Assembly (NCBI GenBank): GCA_025453925.1
Contig: JALOPK010000270.1
Coordinates: 1 to 5,065, forward strand
Direction: 5' to 3'
Origin: Candidatus Eiseniibacteriota bacterium
GTDB taxonomy: Bacteria; JAFGKV01
DNA length: 5,065 nucleotides
The notes below the pieces were generated by a model that saw nothing but the letters and a program-made list of their open reading frames with translations, did not search any database and was not told the DNA's origin. Positions 1 through 5,065 of the stretch are shown here, one piece after another. Position 1 is the first letter of the stretch. Every line of letters begins with the position of its first letter. The translations under genes and the position numbers were made by a program.

Positions 1-381
1 CTGCTCAAGGCCGACGAATTGGCCCAGGCCCTGGACCTGGATGGTCACATTCCGATCTACGGGGTCTCTTTCGACCCCGGCGGCGCCAAGATCAAGCCGG
101 AGTCCAGGGACCAACTGGGGGAGATCGCCAAGCTCCTGCGCACCCGCACGACGCTGGCGCTGCATGTGGTCGGCCATACGGACAACCAGGGGGAGGAGGC
201 CAAGAACCTGGACCTGTCCCGGCGGCGGGCCGAGGCGGTCGTTGCGGCCCTCACCGGGGACTTCGCCGTCGATCCCACGCGCCTGATGGCCCACGGGCTC
301 GCCGGTCTGGCCCCGCTGACCTCCAACAGCGAAGAGGATGGCCGGGCCATCAACCGCCGCATCGAGTTGGTGGCCCGATAA
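1..381 (+). CDS. OmpA-family C-terminal domain protein, 5' end outside the window
   Basis: The frame is open from base 1 to the TAA at 379-381, giving 126 visible residues; the gene starts before the window. A TTG at 19-21 lies in the frame, but there is no reason to treat it as the start. The visible part is an OmpA/Pal/MotB-type peptidoglycan-binding domain. It opens with a YGVSFDPGGAKIKPES strand-helix segment, followed by VVGHTDNQG, the LSRRRAEAVVAAL helix, and the closing NRRIELV. In this family the Asp of HTD and the first Arg of NRRIE bind the diaminopimelate of peptidoglycan, and both are present. The protein therefore probably anchors an outer-membrane or lipoprotein partner to the cell wall in the periplasm. 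The DPGGAKIKPES opening resembles proteins with a separate N-terminal domain before OmpA, but that part is not visible. The family call is firm; the full architecture is unknown. Confidence 0.9.
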   Translation: MLKADELAQALDLDGHIPIYGVSFDPGGAKIKPESRDQLGEIAKLLRTRTTLALHVVGHTDNQGEEAKNLDLSRRRAEAVVAALTGDFAVDPTRLMAHGLAGLAPLTSNSEEDGRAINRRIELVAR

Positions 382-614
382 TCGAGCAGGGCCCTGCCCC
401 GCCCAGCCCAAGCCAGCCGATCTTGTGCGGGGCTGAAGACGCGGCGCTTCGTCCTGGGAGAAGCAGTTGGCCGCAAATGAACGCCAAATGATTCCACGGG
501 TTTCCTAAGACCTTCTCGGCACCCGGAAGGTGAGACGAACGCGAACGGTGTGTTCGGTGTGGGTAATAGTCAGCCCCTCGGGACAGGGGGTCCGCTCGGG
601 GGGATGGGCCGCAG

Positions 615-638
615 CTCCCCCTTCTTTCCCTGGGGGAG
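615..638. repeat. G/C-rich imperfect palindromic repeat
   Basis: CTCCCCC (615-621) pairs perfectly with GGGGGAG (632-638) around a 10-base loop. The reverse strand continues outward into a CCCTCATCCCTGACC-like tract (about 641-656). This layout, a CCCTCA-type lead followed by CTCCC/GGGAG arms, recalls a degenerate intergenic palindrome common in gammaproteobacterial genomes. That resemblance is from memory and is weak. It could also simply be a stable hairpin in the 3' region of the upstream OmpA gene. Confidence 0.35.
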
Positions 639-856
639 ACAGGTCAGGGATGAGGGTAGAGTCACGGCGTCAGCCACGACCCGTGGTCACTCGCCCACTC
701 CCCATGGCACAGGGCGGATCAGGCCCCAATGAAGGTCCACGACAGGGTGGCCGTGATGTGGGAGAAGGACCGCACCGCGTCTAGGGGCACGTCCATGCCC
801 AAGGAAGCCGAGGGAGCAAAGGTCAGGCAGCCGGCAGGAAGCCGGAATCAGCTCTC

Positions 857-879
857 GACTTGTGCCATGGGCACAGGTC
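857..879. terminator. Stable hairpin downstream of the PEBP gene
   Basis: A 10-bp stem (857-866 with 870-879, one T-G wobble) closes on a three-base ATG loop. It sits about 65 bases beyond the PEBP stop, on the downstream side for the - strand. A second small hairpin (CCGGC/GCCGG with an AGGAA loop) follows at about 829-850. Position suggests transcript-end or RNA-stabilising structures. There is no following T-run on the - strand, so factor-independent termination is not supported. Confidence 0.3.
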
Positions 880-943
880 AAGATCCCCGACCCGATACGC
901 CGATGTGGTTCATGCCCTCACACCGCCCCGGGCCGCAATTCGC

Positions 944-1495
944 TTACTGCCGTCCGTAGGTCGCGGTGAAGGAGGCCGTGCCCAGCGCGTTGGCGTTGAT
1001 CATGAAGCCCGCCAGCGCAGCGGTGGCATCGGCGGGGATCTCCAGCGTTTCGGCTTTCAATGCGTGCACGGTGAAGATGTAGCGGTGCGGCTTGTCGCCC
1101 TGCGGCGGGCACATGCCACCCCAGCCGGCAACGCCGTAGTCGATGCGCACATGGCTAGCGCCCTTGGGCAAGTTGGCATCACCCACGGCGCCGGCGTCTG
1201 GCTTGAGCGCAGAGACGTCAGCGGGCAGGTTGATGACAGACCAGTGCCACCAACCCGAGCCAGTGGGCGCGTCGGGGTCGTACACGGTCACGGCGAAGCT
1301 CTTGGCGCCAGCGGGGGCGCCGCTCCACTCCAAGGCTGGTGACTTGTTTTCGCCCGAACAGCCAAAGCCGTTGAACTCAAACTTCTTGTCGATCACGCTG
1401 TCGGCCTTGATGTCCGGGCTGCTGAGCCGAAATTCGCCGGCGTAGATAAGGGTGCCTGCGCTGATGAGCGCGCTGGCAAGCAAGGTGCGTTTCAT
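944..1495 (-). CDS. YbhB/YbcL-type PEBP (Raf kinase inhibitor-like) protein, exported
   Basis: The product has 183 residues, complete, and belongs to the phosphatidylethanolamine-binding protein family of the bacterial YbhB/YbcL branch. Family hallmarks are DPDAPTG (residues 73-79), the WWHW segment (82-85) with the anion-pocket His, and GWGGMCPPQGDKPHRY (124-139) leading into the YIFTVHAL strand. Residues 1-19 form a signal peptide: Lys-Arg, a hydrophobic stretch, and a likely cut after Tyr-Ala before GEFRLSS. It should therefore act in the periplasm, like YbcL. The start at 1493-1495 is supported by AGGAAG five bases upstream. The family binds small anionic or phospholipid-like ligands, but the physiological role of the bacterial members is poorly defined, so no substrate is assigned. 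It is transcribed in the same direction as the VOC gene 146 bases upstream of it. The family call is firm. Confidence 0.93.
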   Translation of the reverse strand: MKRTLLASALISAGTLIYAGEFRLSSPDIKADSVIDKKFEFNGFGCSGENKSPALEWSGAPAGAKSFAVTVYDPDAPTGSGWWHWSVINLPADVSALKPDAGAVGDANLPKGASHVRIDYGVAGWGGMCPPQGDKPHRYIFTVHALKAETLEIPADATAALAGFMINANALGTASFTATYGRQ

Positions 1496-1641
1496 CCCGC
1501 CTTCCTGAAGTCAAGTTGTGGAGCTGCCATGATGCAGCAGGTTTGATGGGGCGTGATGGGGCTTGAGCACGGGTCTTGCCACCACGCATCTGTGCATCGC
1601 ATGACGGATGCTTGGCTGCATCACATCACCCCATCGGCTTG

Positions 1642-2055
1642 TTACTGCATTGAGTGCAAACCGATCATATTGCCTTCGGTATCGTGAACCAGCGCAACAA
1701 AACCATATTCTCCGATGGTCATTTTGTCGTTACAGATGCGCCCACCGTTTTTGGCGGCACGCGCGGCGGTTACCCCGCAGTCGTCACAGCCGAAATACAC
1801 CAGAGTACCGCCGCTGCCCGGTTTGTAGCCATCCATTTTCACCAGCATTCCGCTTGCGCCCGGGGTTGTCATTTCCGTTTCGCTATCTTCCGGCATTGGA
1901 AAGCTCCACATTTCCATATTCGCTTCCTTGCTCATCTCATCGGTTGGAGGCGGCATCATCTTCAATTTGACTTCCAGTGTTGCTTCGTAGAAAGCTTTCG
2001 CGCGCGCCATGTCCTCTACGTAAATCTCGAACCAAACAACAGGATTGCTTTTCAT
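1642..2055 (-). CDS. VOC-superfamily (glyoxalase/bleomycin-resistance-like) protein
   Basis: The product has 137 residues, complete, and is a single-unit vicinal-oxygen-chelate protein. The N-terminal module has the usual strand-helix pattern (PVVWFEIYVEDMARAKAFYE, residues 5-24), with Glu10 at the place of the first metal ligand. The second module contains GGTLVYFGCDD (82-92) and ends in the typical FVALVHDTEGNMIGLHS strand (119-135), where DTEGN corresponds to the common DPEGN turn. The sequence resembles the 'predicted lactoylglutathione-lyase-related' group, whose substrates are mostly unknown, so no reaction is assigned. The start at 2053-2055 has GGAG seven bases upstream (2063-2066). 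The gene is clearly poorer in GC than its neighbours (about 53% by hand count over 1681-2040, against about 70% in sampled parts of the OmpA and PEBP genes), suggesting separate acquisition. No signal peptide or membrane segment is visible. Confidence 0.92.
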   Translation of the reverse strand: MKSNPVVWFEIYVEDMARAKAFYEATLEVKLKMMPPPTDEMSKEANMEMWSFPMPEDSETEMTTPGASGMLVKMDGYKPGSGGTLVYFGCDDCGVTAARAAKNGGRICNDKMTIGEYGFVALVHDTEGNMIGLHSMQ

Positions 2056-2201
2056 GGCATTGCTCCATTAGCGGGGAAATCGGGGGAAAGGCGTCAAATC
2101 CGAATGGCAGTGACTCAAGAATCGGTCAAGGATCAGGGTCAAAGGAGCTGAGCCACAAGGGTGGTGGGTCAGGTCGTTCTATTTTTTCTCACGAGCTGGG
2201 C

Positions 2202-2237
2202 GAAGTGCAAAAGGAAAGACCCCCCTTCCTTCACTTC
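2202..2237. terminator. Hairpin overlapping the stop of the small reverse-strand ORF
   Basis: GAAGTG (2202-2207) and AAGGAA (2211-2216) pair with TTCCTT (2226-2231) and CACTTC (2232-2237), giving 12 base pairs with a three-base bulge (CAA) and a nine-base loop. The stop codon of the small ORF (2231-2233) lies inside one arm. Read on the - strand, the hairpin ends that transcript, so it may act as a terminator or 3' stabiliser. No T-run follows on the - strand, which keeps confidence low. Confidence 0.35.
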
Positions 2238-2419
2238 TCGCCCTCGACCTGGGCGAGGGCCTCCTTGATGGCCGTCCGGATCAGGCCGCGGGCCTGCCCC
2301 TCGTCCAGATCCGGGACATCCCAAGCCATGATGCGGCAGTACTTACCAGCCATGTGGCGCACATCATCGACCACCTCCCGTTGTTAGAGGGCCATTTCGA
2401 TCTTCGCGGCGTCGAACAT
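2231..2419 (-). pseudogene. Small hypothetical protein frame interrupted by an in-frame TAA
   Basis: The frame begins at ATG 2417-2419 with a strong ribosome binding site (AGGAG, seven bases upstream) and runs 62 codons to TGA at 2231-2233. A TAA at 2384-2386 interrupts it. Before the TAA it encodes MFDAAKIEMAL; after it, in the same frame, it continues QREVVDDVRHMAGKYCRIMA, then WDVPDLDEGQARGLIRTAIK, and ends EALAQVEGEK. The second part looks like real protein: balanced composition, acidic helices, and high GC at third codon positions. I do not recognise the family. It could be a nonsense-mutated pseudogene, a sequencing error, or two frames with re-initiation at a GTG (2372-2374 or 2360-2362) or ATG (2351-2353). 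TAA is not a standard recoding codon, so readthrough is unlikely. The start sits about 180 bases downstream of the REP-like pair at 2599-2676. Confidence 0.5.
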
Positions 2420-2598
2420 GGGGTGACTCCTGCTGTTGGAACTGGCTGGGGCGTGCCGGATACCCGGCCCCGCCAGGGGCAGGATAGCCGATTCTCTGAC
2501 CGGGCACCGCCTACGGCTTGTCGGCGGAGCTGTTCGACCACGAACATCGCTCCTCATAGCGCCCGTCAGTTTCTCGCTCGCCGCCCGTGGCCGCACCG
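2420..2598. other. Gene-free stretch upstream of the small ORF
   Basis: Translations of this stretch in all frames are Arg/Pro-rich and show no domain. SulP homology does not resume here, although the gene to the right is truncated. A short G/C-rich inverted repeat (GCCCC/GGGGC, about 2467-2480) and a TATCCT that could serve as a -10 box for the small reverse-strand ORF are present. No matching -35 box is evident, so no promoter is claimed. Confidence 0.45.
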
Positions 2599-2676
2599 CT
2601 GTGGGCCGGACTTTAATCCGGCACAGCCGTGCAGGCAATCCCGGGCGCTGCTGTCCGGCCGAAGCCCGACGCACAC
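2599..2676. repeat. Inverted pair of REP-like palindromes (BIME-like)
   Basis: The left arm, CTGTGGGCCGGACTTTAATC plus CGGC (2599-2622), contains the hairpin GCCGGA/TCCGGC with a CTTTAA loop. The right arm (2653-2676), read on the opposite strand, has the related core GTCGGGCTTCGGCCGGAC preceded by GTGTGC. Both arms follow the general plan G-T-G/A-G-G then a CGGGCTT-type palindrome, known for gammaproteobacterial REP sequences, and they face each other across about 30 bases. The pair lies directly beyond the 3' breakpoint of the SulP relic. Arm similarity is moderate and judged by eye. Confidence 0.5.
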
Positions 2677-3052
2677 CCATGGGCATCGGAGTCGGCGAGC
2701 ATTGGCCACTTTAGTTATCGTCCTGGCGGTGGTCCTACGCGCATTGGACTCCGTGGCGGTCTGGGTTGGGCTGCCGTTGACCACGAGGGCCGCGCTCAGG
2801 ACCGCGGCCCTATTCGCGGCCGAGGGGCCGAGGATGTCGGCATCCTCATCGACCCACTCATGGTGGCGAGCGCCGAAGCTGCCGGCCGTGACGGCACTTT
2901 GAGCGATGATGATGACGAAGCCGGACCTAGCGATGGGTACCAGTCGCAACAGCTCATCCCAGGTCACCGCGGGCAGGGCGAAGTGCGGCAGGCCGCCAGG
3001 GACAGATCCGAGGGTGGCGATGCCAATGCCAAGGAAGTCGCAGGCGAAGCTT

Positions 3053-3058
3053 GCCGCA
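3053..3058. repeat. Target-site duplication, left copy (GCCGCA)
   Basis: This six-base direct repeat immediately abuts the left end of the inserted element at 3059. An identical GCCGCA abuts the right end at 3267-3272. Removing one copy together with the element rejoins SulP codons in frame (TTT GCG GCA AGC TTC on the - strand), which supports a true duplication. Confidence 0.75.
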
Positions 3059-3099
3059 GGGTGATTAGCGCCATGCCTCAGCCGGACCCAATGCGGCCT

Positions 3100-3124
3100 G
3101 TGGGAGTGGCGCCCTCGCCGCGCC
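3100..3124 (+). repeat. REP-like palindrome, left arm of the inserted element
   Basis: It begins GTGGGAG and continues into the hairpin region GGCGCCCTCGCC, in which a G/C palindrome closes on a CCCT loop. It matches the reverse complement of 3213-3237 at 23 of 25 positions; the differences are T for C at position 8 and C for A at position 24. The GTGGGAG head followed by a GC-rich imperfect palindrome is the layout of REP sequences in Pseudomonas-like genomes. Confidence 0.7.
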
Positions 3125-3212
3125 GCAGGATGCCGCGATCCTCGAACATGTGCGCCGCGCCAGCACACCGCGCCCGTCTGGGGCACCCGCTCTCCATCTG
3201 GAAGACAGCCCC

Positions 3213-3237
3213 GTCGCGGCGAGGGCGCCGCTCCCAC
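3213..3237 (-). repeat. REP-like palindrome, right arm of the inserted element
   Basis: Read on the - strand it begins GTGGGAGCGGCGCCCTCGCC. GCGGCG and CGCCGC form a perfect 6-bp stem around a CCCT loop. It faces the arm at 3100-3124 across about 88 bases, the arrangement called BIME or REPIN when both arms are REPs. Confidence 0.72.
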
Positions 3238-3266
3238 GGCAGGTTGAGCTTCGACGCTTATCGCCC

Positions 3267-3272
3267 GCCGCA
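3267..3272. repeat. Target-site duplication, right copy (GCCGCA)
   Basis: This is identical to 3053-3058 and directly abuts the element's right end at 3266. Together the two copies bracket the 208-bp insertion in the SulP gene. Confidence 0.75.
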
Positions 3273-4019
3273 AAGGCCCCCAGGACGAAGAACGCCATTG
3301 GGAGGCACGGCAGCAGGGAACGGGAGGAGAGGAGCAAACCCCCGACCAGCACCGCTGGGTACAGCGGGGACAGATGTACCTGCGGCGGGAGGAGCTCCCA
3401 GAACTGGCCGACGGTGTGTGGCGAGCCCACCGCGATGCCGAGTAGGCCACCCAGCATGGCGATACCAACCTGGACTCCCACCCCGGTCAGTAACCCGACG
3501 AGCACGGTGCACAACAGGGAATCGGCGAGGAAGCCAAGCCTGAAGATACGTGCCAACAGCAGCAGGCCCGCCGTGAGCAGGGCAACCACGGCGACCAGGT
3601 CCATGTAATGCGCGCTCTCGGTGGCAGCCATGCCGGACAACCCGCTGACGAAGTTGGGGGTGGTCGCCGAGTCCGCCGCCACCACCAAGTGCCGCGAGGA
3701 GCCGACGACCGCGAAGGCGACCAGGGGCAGGAACACGGTGTAGAGCCCGGTGACCACAGGCGTGCCAGCGATGCGCATGTAGCCGAGCACCTGGAGAATG
3801 TTCATGGACACCTGGGTGACGCCGCCCAGGGCATTGCGGAGCGCTCCGCGCAGGCACTGGGGCCGCAGGCCGTTGAATAGCCTCAGCCCCATCGCCAGAC
3901 TCCGGCACCGCCAACAGTACTTGCGGCGGACCGCCCGAGCGCGCTTCTGTGCCATCCTAGGCCCTGGTCCAATGCTTGCGGGTAGCGTCCGGACCAGCCA
4001 TCGGGTCGCCGGAATGTCC

Positions 4020-4895
4020 CTACTCGCCCGGCCCGGCATCGGCCGGGCTGGTTCCCCGGAACCCCTGCTCTTGTTCCGCCGCGTGGTACTTGGCGCGGAT
4101 CTGCGCCAAGTCTACCCGGGTCGGTGGGAGCTTGAGGTTCATATCCTCCATCGTGTCGACGATGATCCGGGAGATCGCGAGATTGCGAAACCACTTGTGG
4201 TTGGCGGGGATCACGTACCAGGGCGCGTGCTTGGTGCTGGTCTGCTCCAAGGCGTCCTGGTAGGCATCAACATAGTCGCTCCACAGTTCGCGCTCTGAGT
4301 AGTCCGACTCGCTGATCTTCCAGTTGCGCGCCGGGTCCTCTAGGCGCTGTTTGAAACGAGCAAGCTGCTCGTCGGGGCTGATGTGCAGAAAGAACTTCAG
4401 GATGCGCGTGCCGTTTTGCCTCAGGGTCCGCTCGAAGTCGTTGATCATCGTGTAGCGCTTGGACCACACCGACTTAGGCGCGAGCTTGTGCACCCGCACC
4501 ACCAGCACATCTTCGTAGTGCGAACGGTTGAAGATGACCACCTCCCCTTTCCCTGGTGTGCGCTGGTGGGCACGCCAGAGGAAATCGTGGGCGGCCTCGA
4601 TAGGGGTCGGCTGCCTGAAGCCGACGACCGCCGTCCCCTGCGGGTTCATGCCACTGAACAGGTGCCGCACGACGCCGTCCTTGCCGGCGGCATCCAGAGC
4701 TTGGAGCACGACGAGCAACGACTGCTCGGCGTTGGCGTAGAGGAGGTACTGGAGGGCATCCATGCGCGCAACATGCCTCTGGGTCTCCGCCAGTGCCTCC
4801 TCGCGGGACTCCGGCCCGCCGGTGTCGGAAGGATTGATCTTGGCCAGGCGGACCTTCTGGCCAGGCTCGACGACGAATTGCTTGCGGTGGTTCAT
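4020..4895 (-). CDS. ppk2: Class III PPK2 polyphosphate:nucleotide phosphotransferase
   Basis: The product has 291 residues, complete. PPK2 enzymes transfer phosphate from inorganic polyphosphate to nucleotides in the cytoplasm; class III members act on both AMP and ADP. The P-loop (Walker A) is ALDAAGKDG (residues 66-74), with Lys72. Walker B lies in VVIFNRSHYEDVLVVRVH (119-136). The lid region is around RLEDPARNWKIS (184-195), and WYVIPANHKWFRN (226-238) is the conserved C-terminal motif. Overall length and sequence closely recall the Meiothermus ruber class III enzyme. The frame extends to 4979, but the start at 4893-4895 (MNHRKQF) is chosen because it has GAGG seven bases upstream and matches the family's N-terminus. 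The class III substrate range is inferred from similarity. A hairpin lies in the last codons, and a repeat element begins about 85 bases upstream of the start. All expected motifs are present, so it should be active. Confidence 0.94.
   Translation of the reverse strand: MNHRKQFVVEPGQKVRLAKINPSDTGGPESREEALAETQRHVARMDALQYLLYANAEQSLLVVLQALDAAGKDGVVRHLFSGMNPQGTAVVGFRQPTPIEAAHDFLWRAHQRTPGKGEVVIFNRSHYEDVLVVRVHKLAPKSVWSKRYTMINDFERTLRQNGTRILKFFLHISPDEQLARFKQRLEDPARNWKISESDYSERELWSDYVDAYQDALEQTSTKHAPWYVIPANHKWFRNLAISRIIVDTMEDMNLKLPPTRVDLAQIRAKYHAAEQEQGFRGTSPADAGPGE
4029..4050. terminator. Strong hairpin in the last codons of ppk2
   Basis: GCCCGGC (4031-4037) pairs perfectly with GCCGGGC (4042-4048) around a four-base ATCG loop, extended by a wobble pair and a C-G pair. 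It lies inside the ppk2 3' end (stop at 4020-4022) and before the SulP relic. Without a following T-run it is more likely an attenuating or RNA-protecting structure than a full intrinsic terminator. Confidence 0.4.
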
Positions 4896-4980
4896 CTCGG
4901 CGCCTCGTGATGATAAACGGCTGGCCGTGCCCCGGCGCGAACTGTTCTGAGAGGATTTCGCGGAATACCCTGAGCGCAAA

Positions 4981-5065
4981 CAGTGATCGACGCCGAAGGC
5001 CAGCCGGCCGTGGCAGCGGCGCCCTCGCCGTGACCTGCCGTCTGCTAGAGGGGGAGCGGGCGCCC
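4981..5065 (-). mobile_element. Second, diverged copy of the 208-bp element, cut by the window end
   Basis: Read on the + strand from 4982, this aligns without gaps to the reverse complement of the first element from its right end (3265 inward). 19 of the first 29 positions match. In the REP-like 25-mer (5010-5034) 23 of 25 match; its first base is also the last of the 29. After a short unalignable step, 5040-5065 matches 21 of 26 positions down to about base 3181. The terminal repeat is poorly conserved (CAGTGATCGACG against GGGCGATAAGCG), so the exact end is uncertain. The strand given is opposite to the first copy's + orientation. It lies just upstream of ppk2, so it may affect that gene's transcription. 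Confidence 0.62.
5010..5034 (+). repeat. REP-like palindrome in the second element copy
   Basis: It begins GTGGCAGCGGCGCCCTCGCC and differs from the 3213-3237 arm (read on the - strand) at two of 25 positions: C for G at position 5 and T for C at position 22. The second change breaks one outer pair of the stem. It is the third member of this REP-like family within 2 kb. Confidence 0.7.

Larger units (their letters stand above)
382..943. other. 562-bp intergenic stretch without a convincing gene
   Basis: Frames here on both strands have low-complexity, Arg/Pro/Gly-rich translations with no recognisable domain. A 76-residue frame at 729-959 (+) has no clear ribosome binding site and overlaps the end of the convergent PEBP gene. 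The stretch lies between two convergent genes, so it should hold their 3' ends. It contains a perfect 12-base palindrome (GCAGGGCCCTGC, 386-397) just after the OmpA stop, a palindromic repeat near 615-638, and hairpins at about 829-879. None has a T-tract of the kind expected for a classical intrinsic terminator. Confidence 0.6.
3059..3266. mobile_element. 208-bp MITE-like element with nested REP pair, inserted in SulP gene
   Basis: The ends are GGGTGATTAGCG (3059-3070) and, read on the opposite strand, GGGCGATAAGCG (3255-3266), matching at 10 of 12 positions. Inside them lies an inverted pair of REP-like 25-mers (3100-3124 and 3213-3237). A perfect 6-bp direct repeat flanks the element. It has no coding capacity of its own, so it would need a transposase supplied elsewhere. 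The insertion changes the host frame by 214 bases in total (element plus duplicated target). The TAA that would end the disrupted SulP product lies within the left terminal repeat (3065-3067). I do not recognise the family. A 6-bp duplication suggests a cut-and-paste type transposase rather than the REP-associated tyrosine transposase, but this is inference. Confidence 0.8.
2691..3892 (-). pseudogene. SulP-family anion permease, disrupted by insertion and truncated
   Basis: SulP proteins are inner-membrane sulfate/bicarbonate-type anion transporters with a 14-helix core and usually a C-terminal STAS domain. The start at 3890-3892 has GGAG seven bases upstream; an ATG at 3953-3955 with AGGG is a possible alternative. 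The N-terminal part shows GVTQVSMNILQVLGYMRIAG, TPVVTGLYT, VGSSRHLVVAADSAT and FLADSLLCTVLVGLLTGVGV (residues about 24-140), ending at VLGAFAA (residue about 209, base 3266). There a 208-bp element interrupts the gene and shifts the frame. Translation would run through the element to a TAA at 3065-3067 (275 residues). Homology resumes in another frame at 3052 with SFACDFLGIGIATLGSVPGG, LPHFALP, FVIIIAQSAVTA, ARHHEWVDEDADILGPSAAN and VVNGSPTQTAT (to about 2752), then fades by about 2691. The last membrane segments and STAS are missing. TTPNF after ADSA, where the family usually has TAAIL, hints at decay. It follows ppk2 by 127 bases on the same strand. Confidence 0.88.

Noticed and set aside
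729-959. 76-codon + strand frame in the OmpA-PEBP gap
   Set aside because: No clear ribosome binding site, no recognisable protein features, and it runs into the 3' end of the convergent PEBP gene.
1496-2230. Integron cassette arrangement around the VOC gene
   Set aside because: I looked for GTTRRRY/RYYYAAC core pairs with attC-like palindromes and found none; a composition difference alone does not support a cassette.
2281-2368. 28-codon reverse frame (starting MMCATWLV) with a well-placed GGAGG upstream
   Set aside because: The ribosome-binding-like site is good, but the product is short and unconvincing, while the overlapping frame ending in EALAQVEGEK looks far more like protein.
2566-3468. 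300-codon reverse frame as a complete gene
   Set aside because: Only the part from 3052 to about 2752 is SulP-like. The N-terminal third is a shadow of the other SulP frame and of the inserted element, so it is the distal fragment of a broken gene, not a gene.
2629-3543. Long + strand frame of 304 codons and another at 3150-3608
   Set aside because: They lie opposite the SulP relic and the inserted element; translations are Arg/Pro/Gly-rich with no domain. They arise from high GC and the absence of stops opposite a coding frame.
4896-4979. Longer ppk2 start at 4979 and a TATCAT -10-like box near 4904-4910
   Set aside because: The extra 28 residues are Ser/Arg-rich, unlike the family, and the start at 4895 has the better ribosome binding site. 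The -10-like box has no matching -35, so no promoter is called.

Overview
The window looks like GC-rich proteobacterial chromosome, most likely gammaproteobacterial. This rests on an OmpA-type envelope protein, a class III PPK2 polyphosphate kinase, a SulP permease relic and several palindromic REP-like repeats. No gene here fixes the species. Four protein-coding genes are clear. Only the first is on the + strand.

Layout: (1) 1-381 (+) is the C-terminal OmpA/peptidoglycan-binding domain of a gene that begins before the window. (2) 382-943 has no convincing gene; it holds hairpins and a degenerate G/C-rich palindromic repeat. (3) 944-1495 (-) is an exported PEBP/YbhB-YbcL protein. (4) 1642-2055 (-) is a VOC-superfamily (glyoxalase-like) protein of visibly lower GC. 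(5) 2231-2419 (-) is a small protein-like frame with a good ribosome binding site but a TAA at codon 12. (6) 2420-2690 has no gene but holds an inverted pair of REP-like palindromes. (7) 2691-3892 (-) is a broken SulP-family anion transporter. (8) 4020-4895 (-) is an intact class III PPK2. (9) 4896-5065 holds the ppk2 upstream region and the start of a repeat element.

The main result is a 208-bp MITE-like element at 3059-3266 inside the SulP gene. It has 12-bp imperfect terminal inverted repeats, an inner inverted pair of 25-bp REP-like palindromes, and is flanked by a perfect 6-bp direct repeat, GCCGCA. Removing the element plus one copy of the direct repeat restores the SulP reading frame exactly through a conserved region. 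A diverged second copy begins near 4981, just upstream of ppk2, and runs off the window end. So this is a dispersed, apparently non-autonomous family. The SulP gene is also truncated at its 3' end, next to the other REP-like pair.

The genes do not form one pathway. PPK2 makes nucleoside di/triphosphates from polyphosphate. PEBP and VOC are separate accessory genes. SulP would have followed ppk2 on the same strand but is now dead. The segment from about 2.2 kb to 4.0 kb shows gene decay with repeat accumulation.
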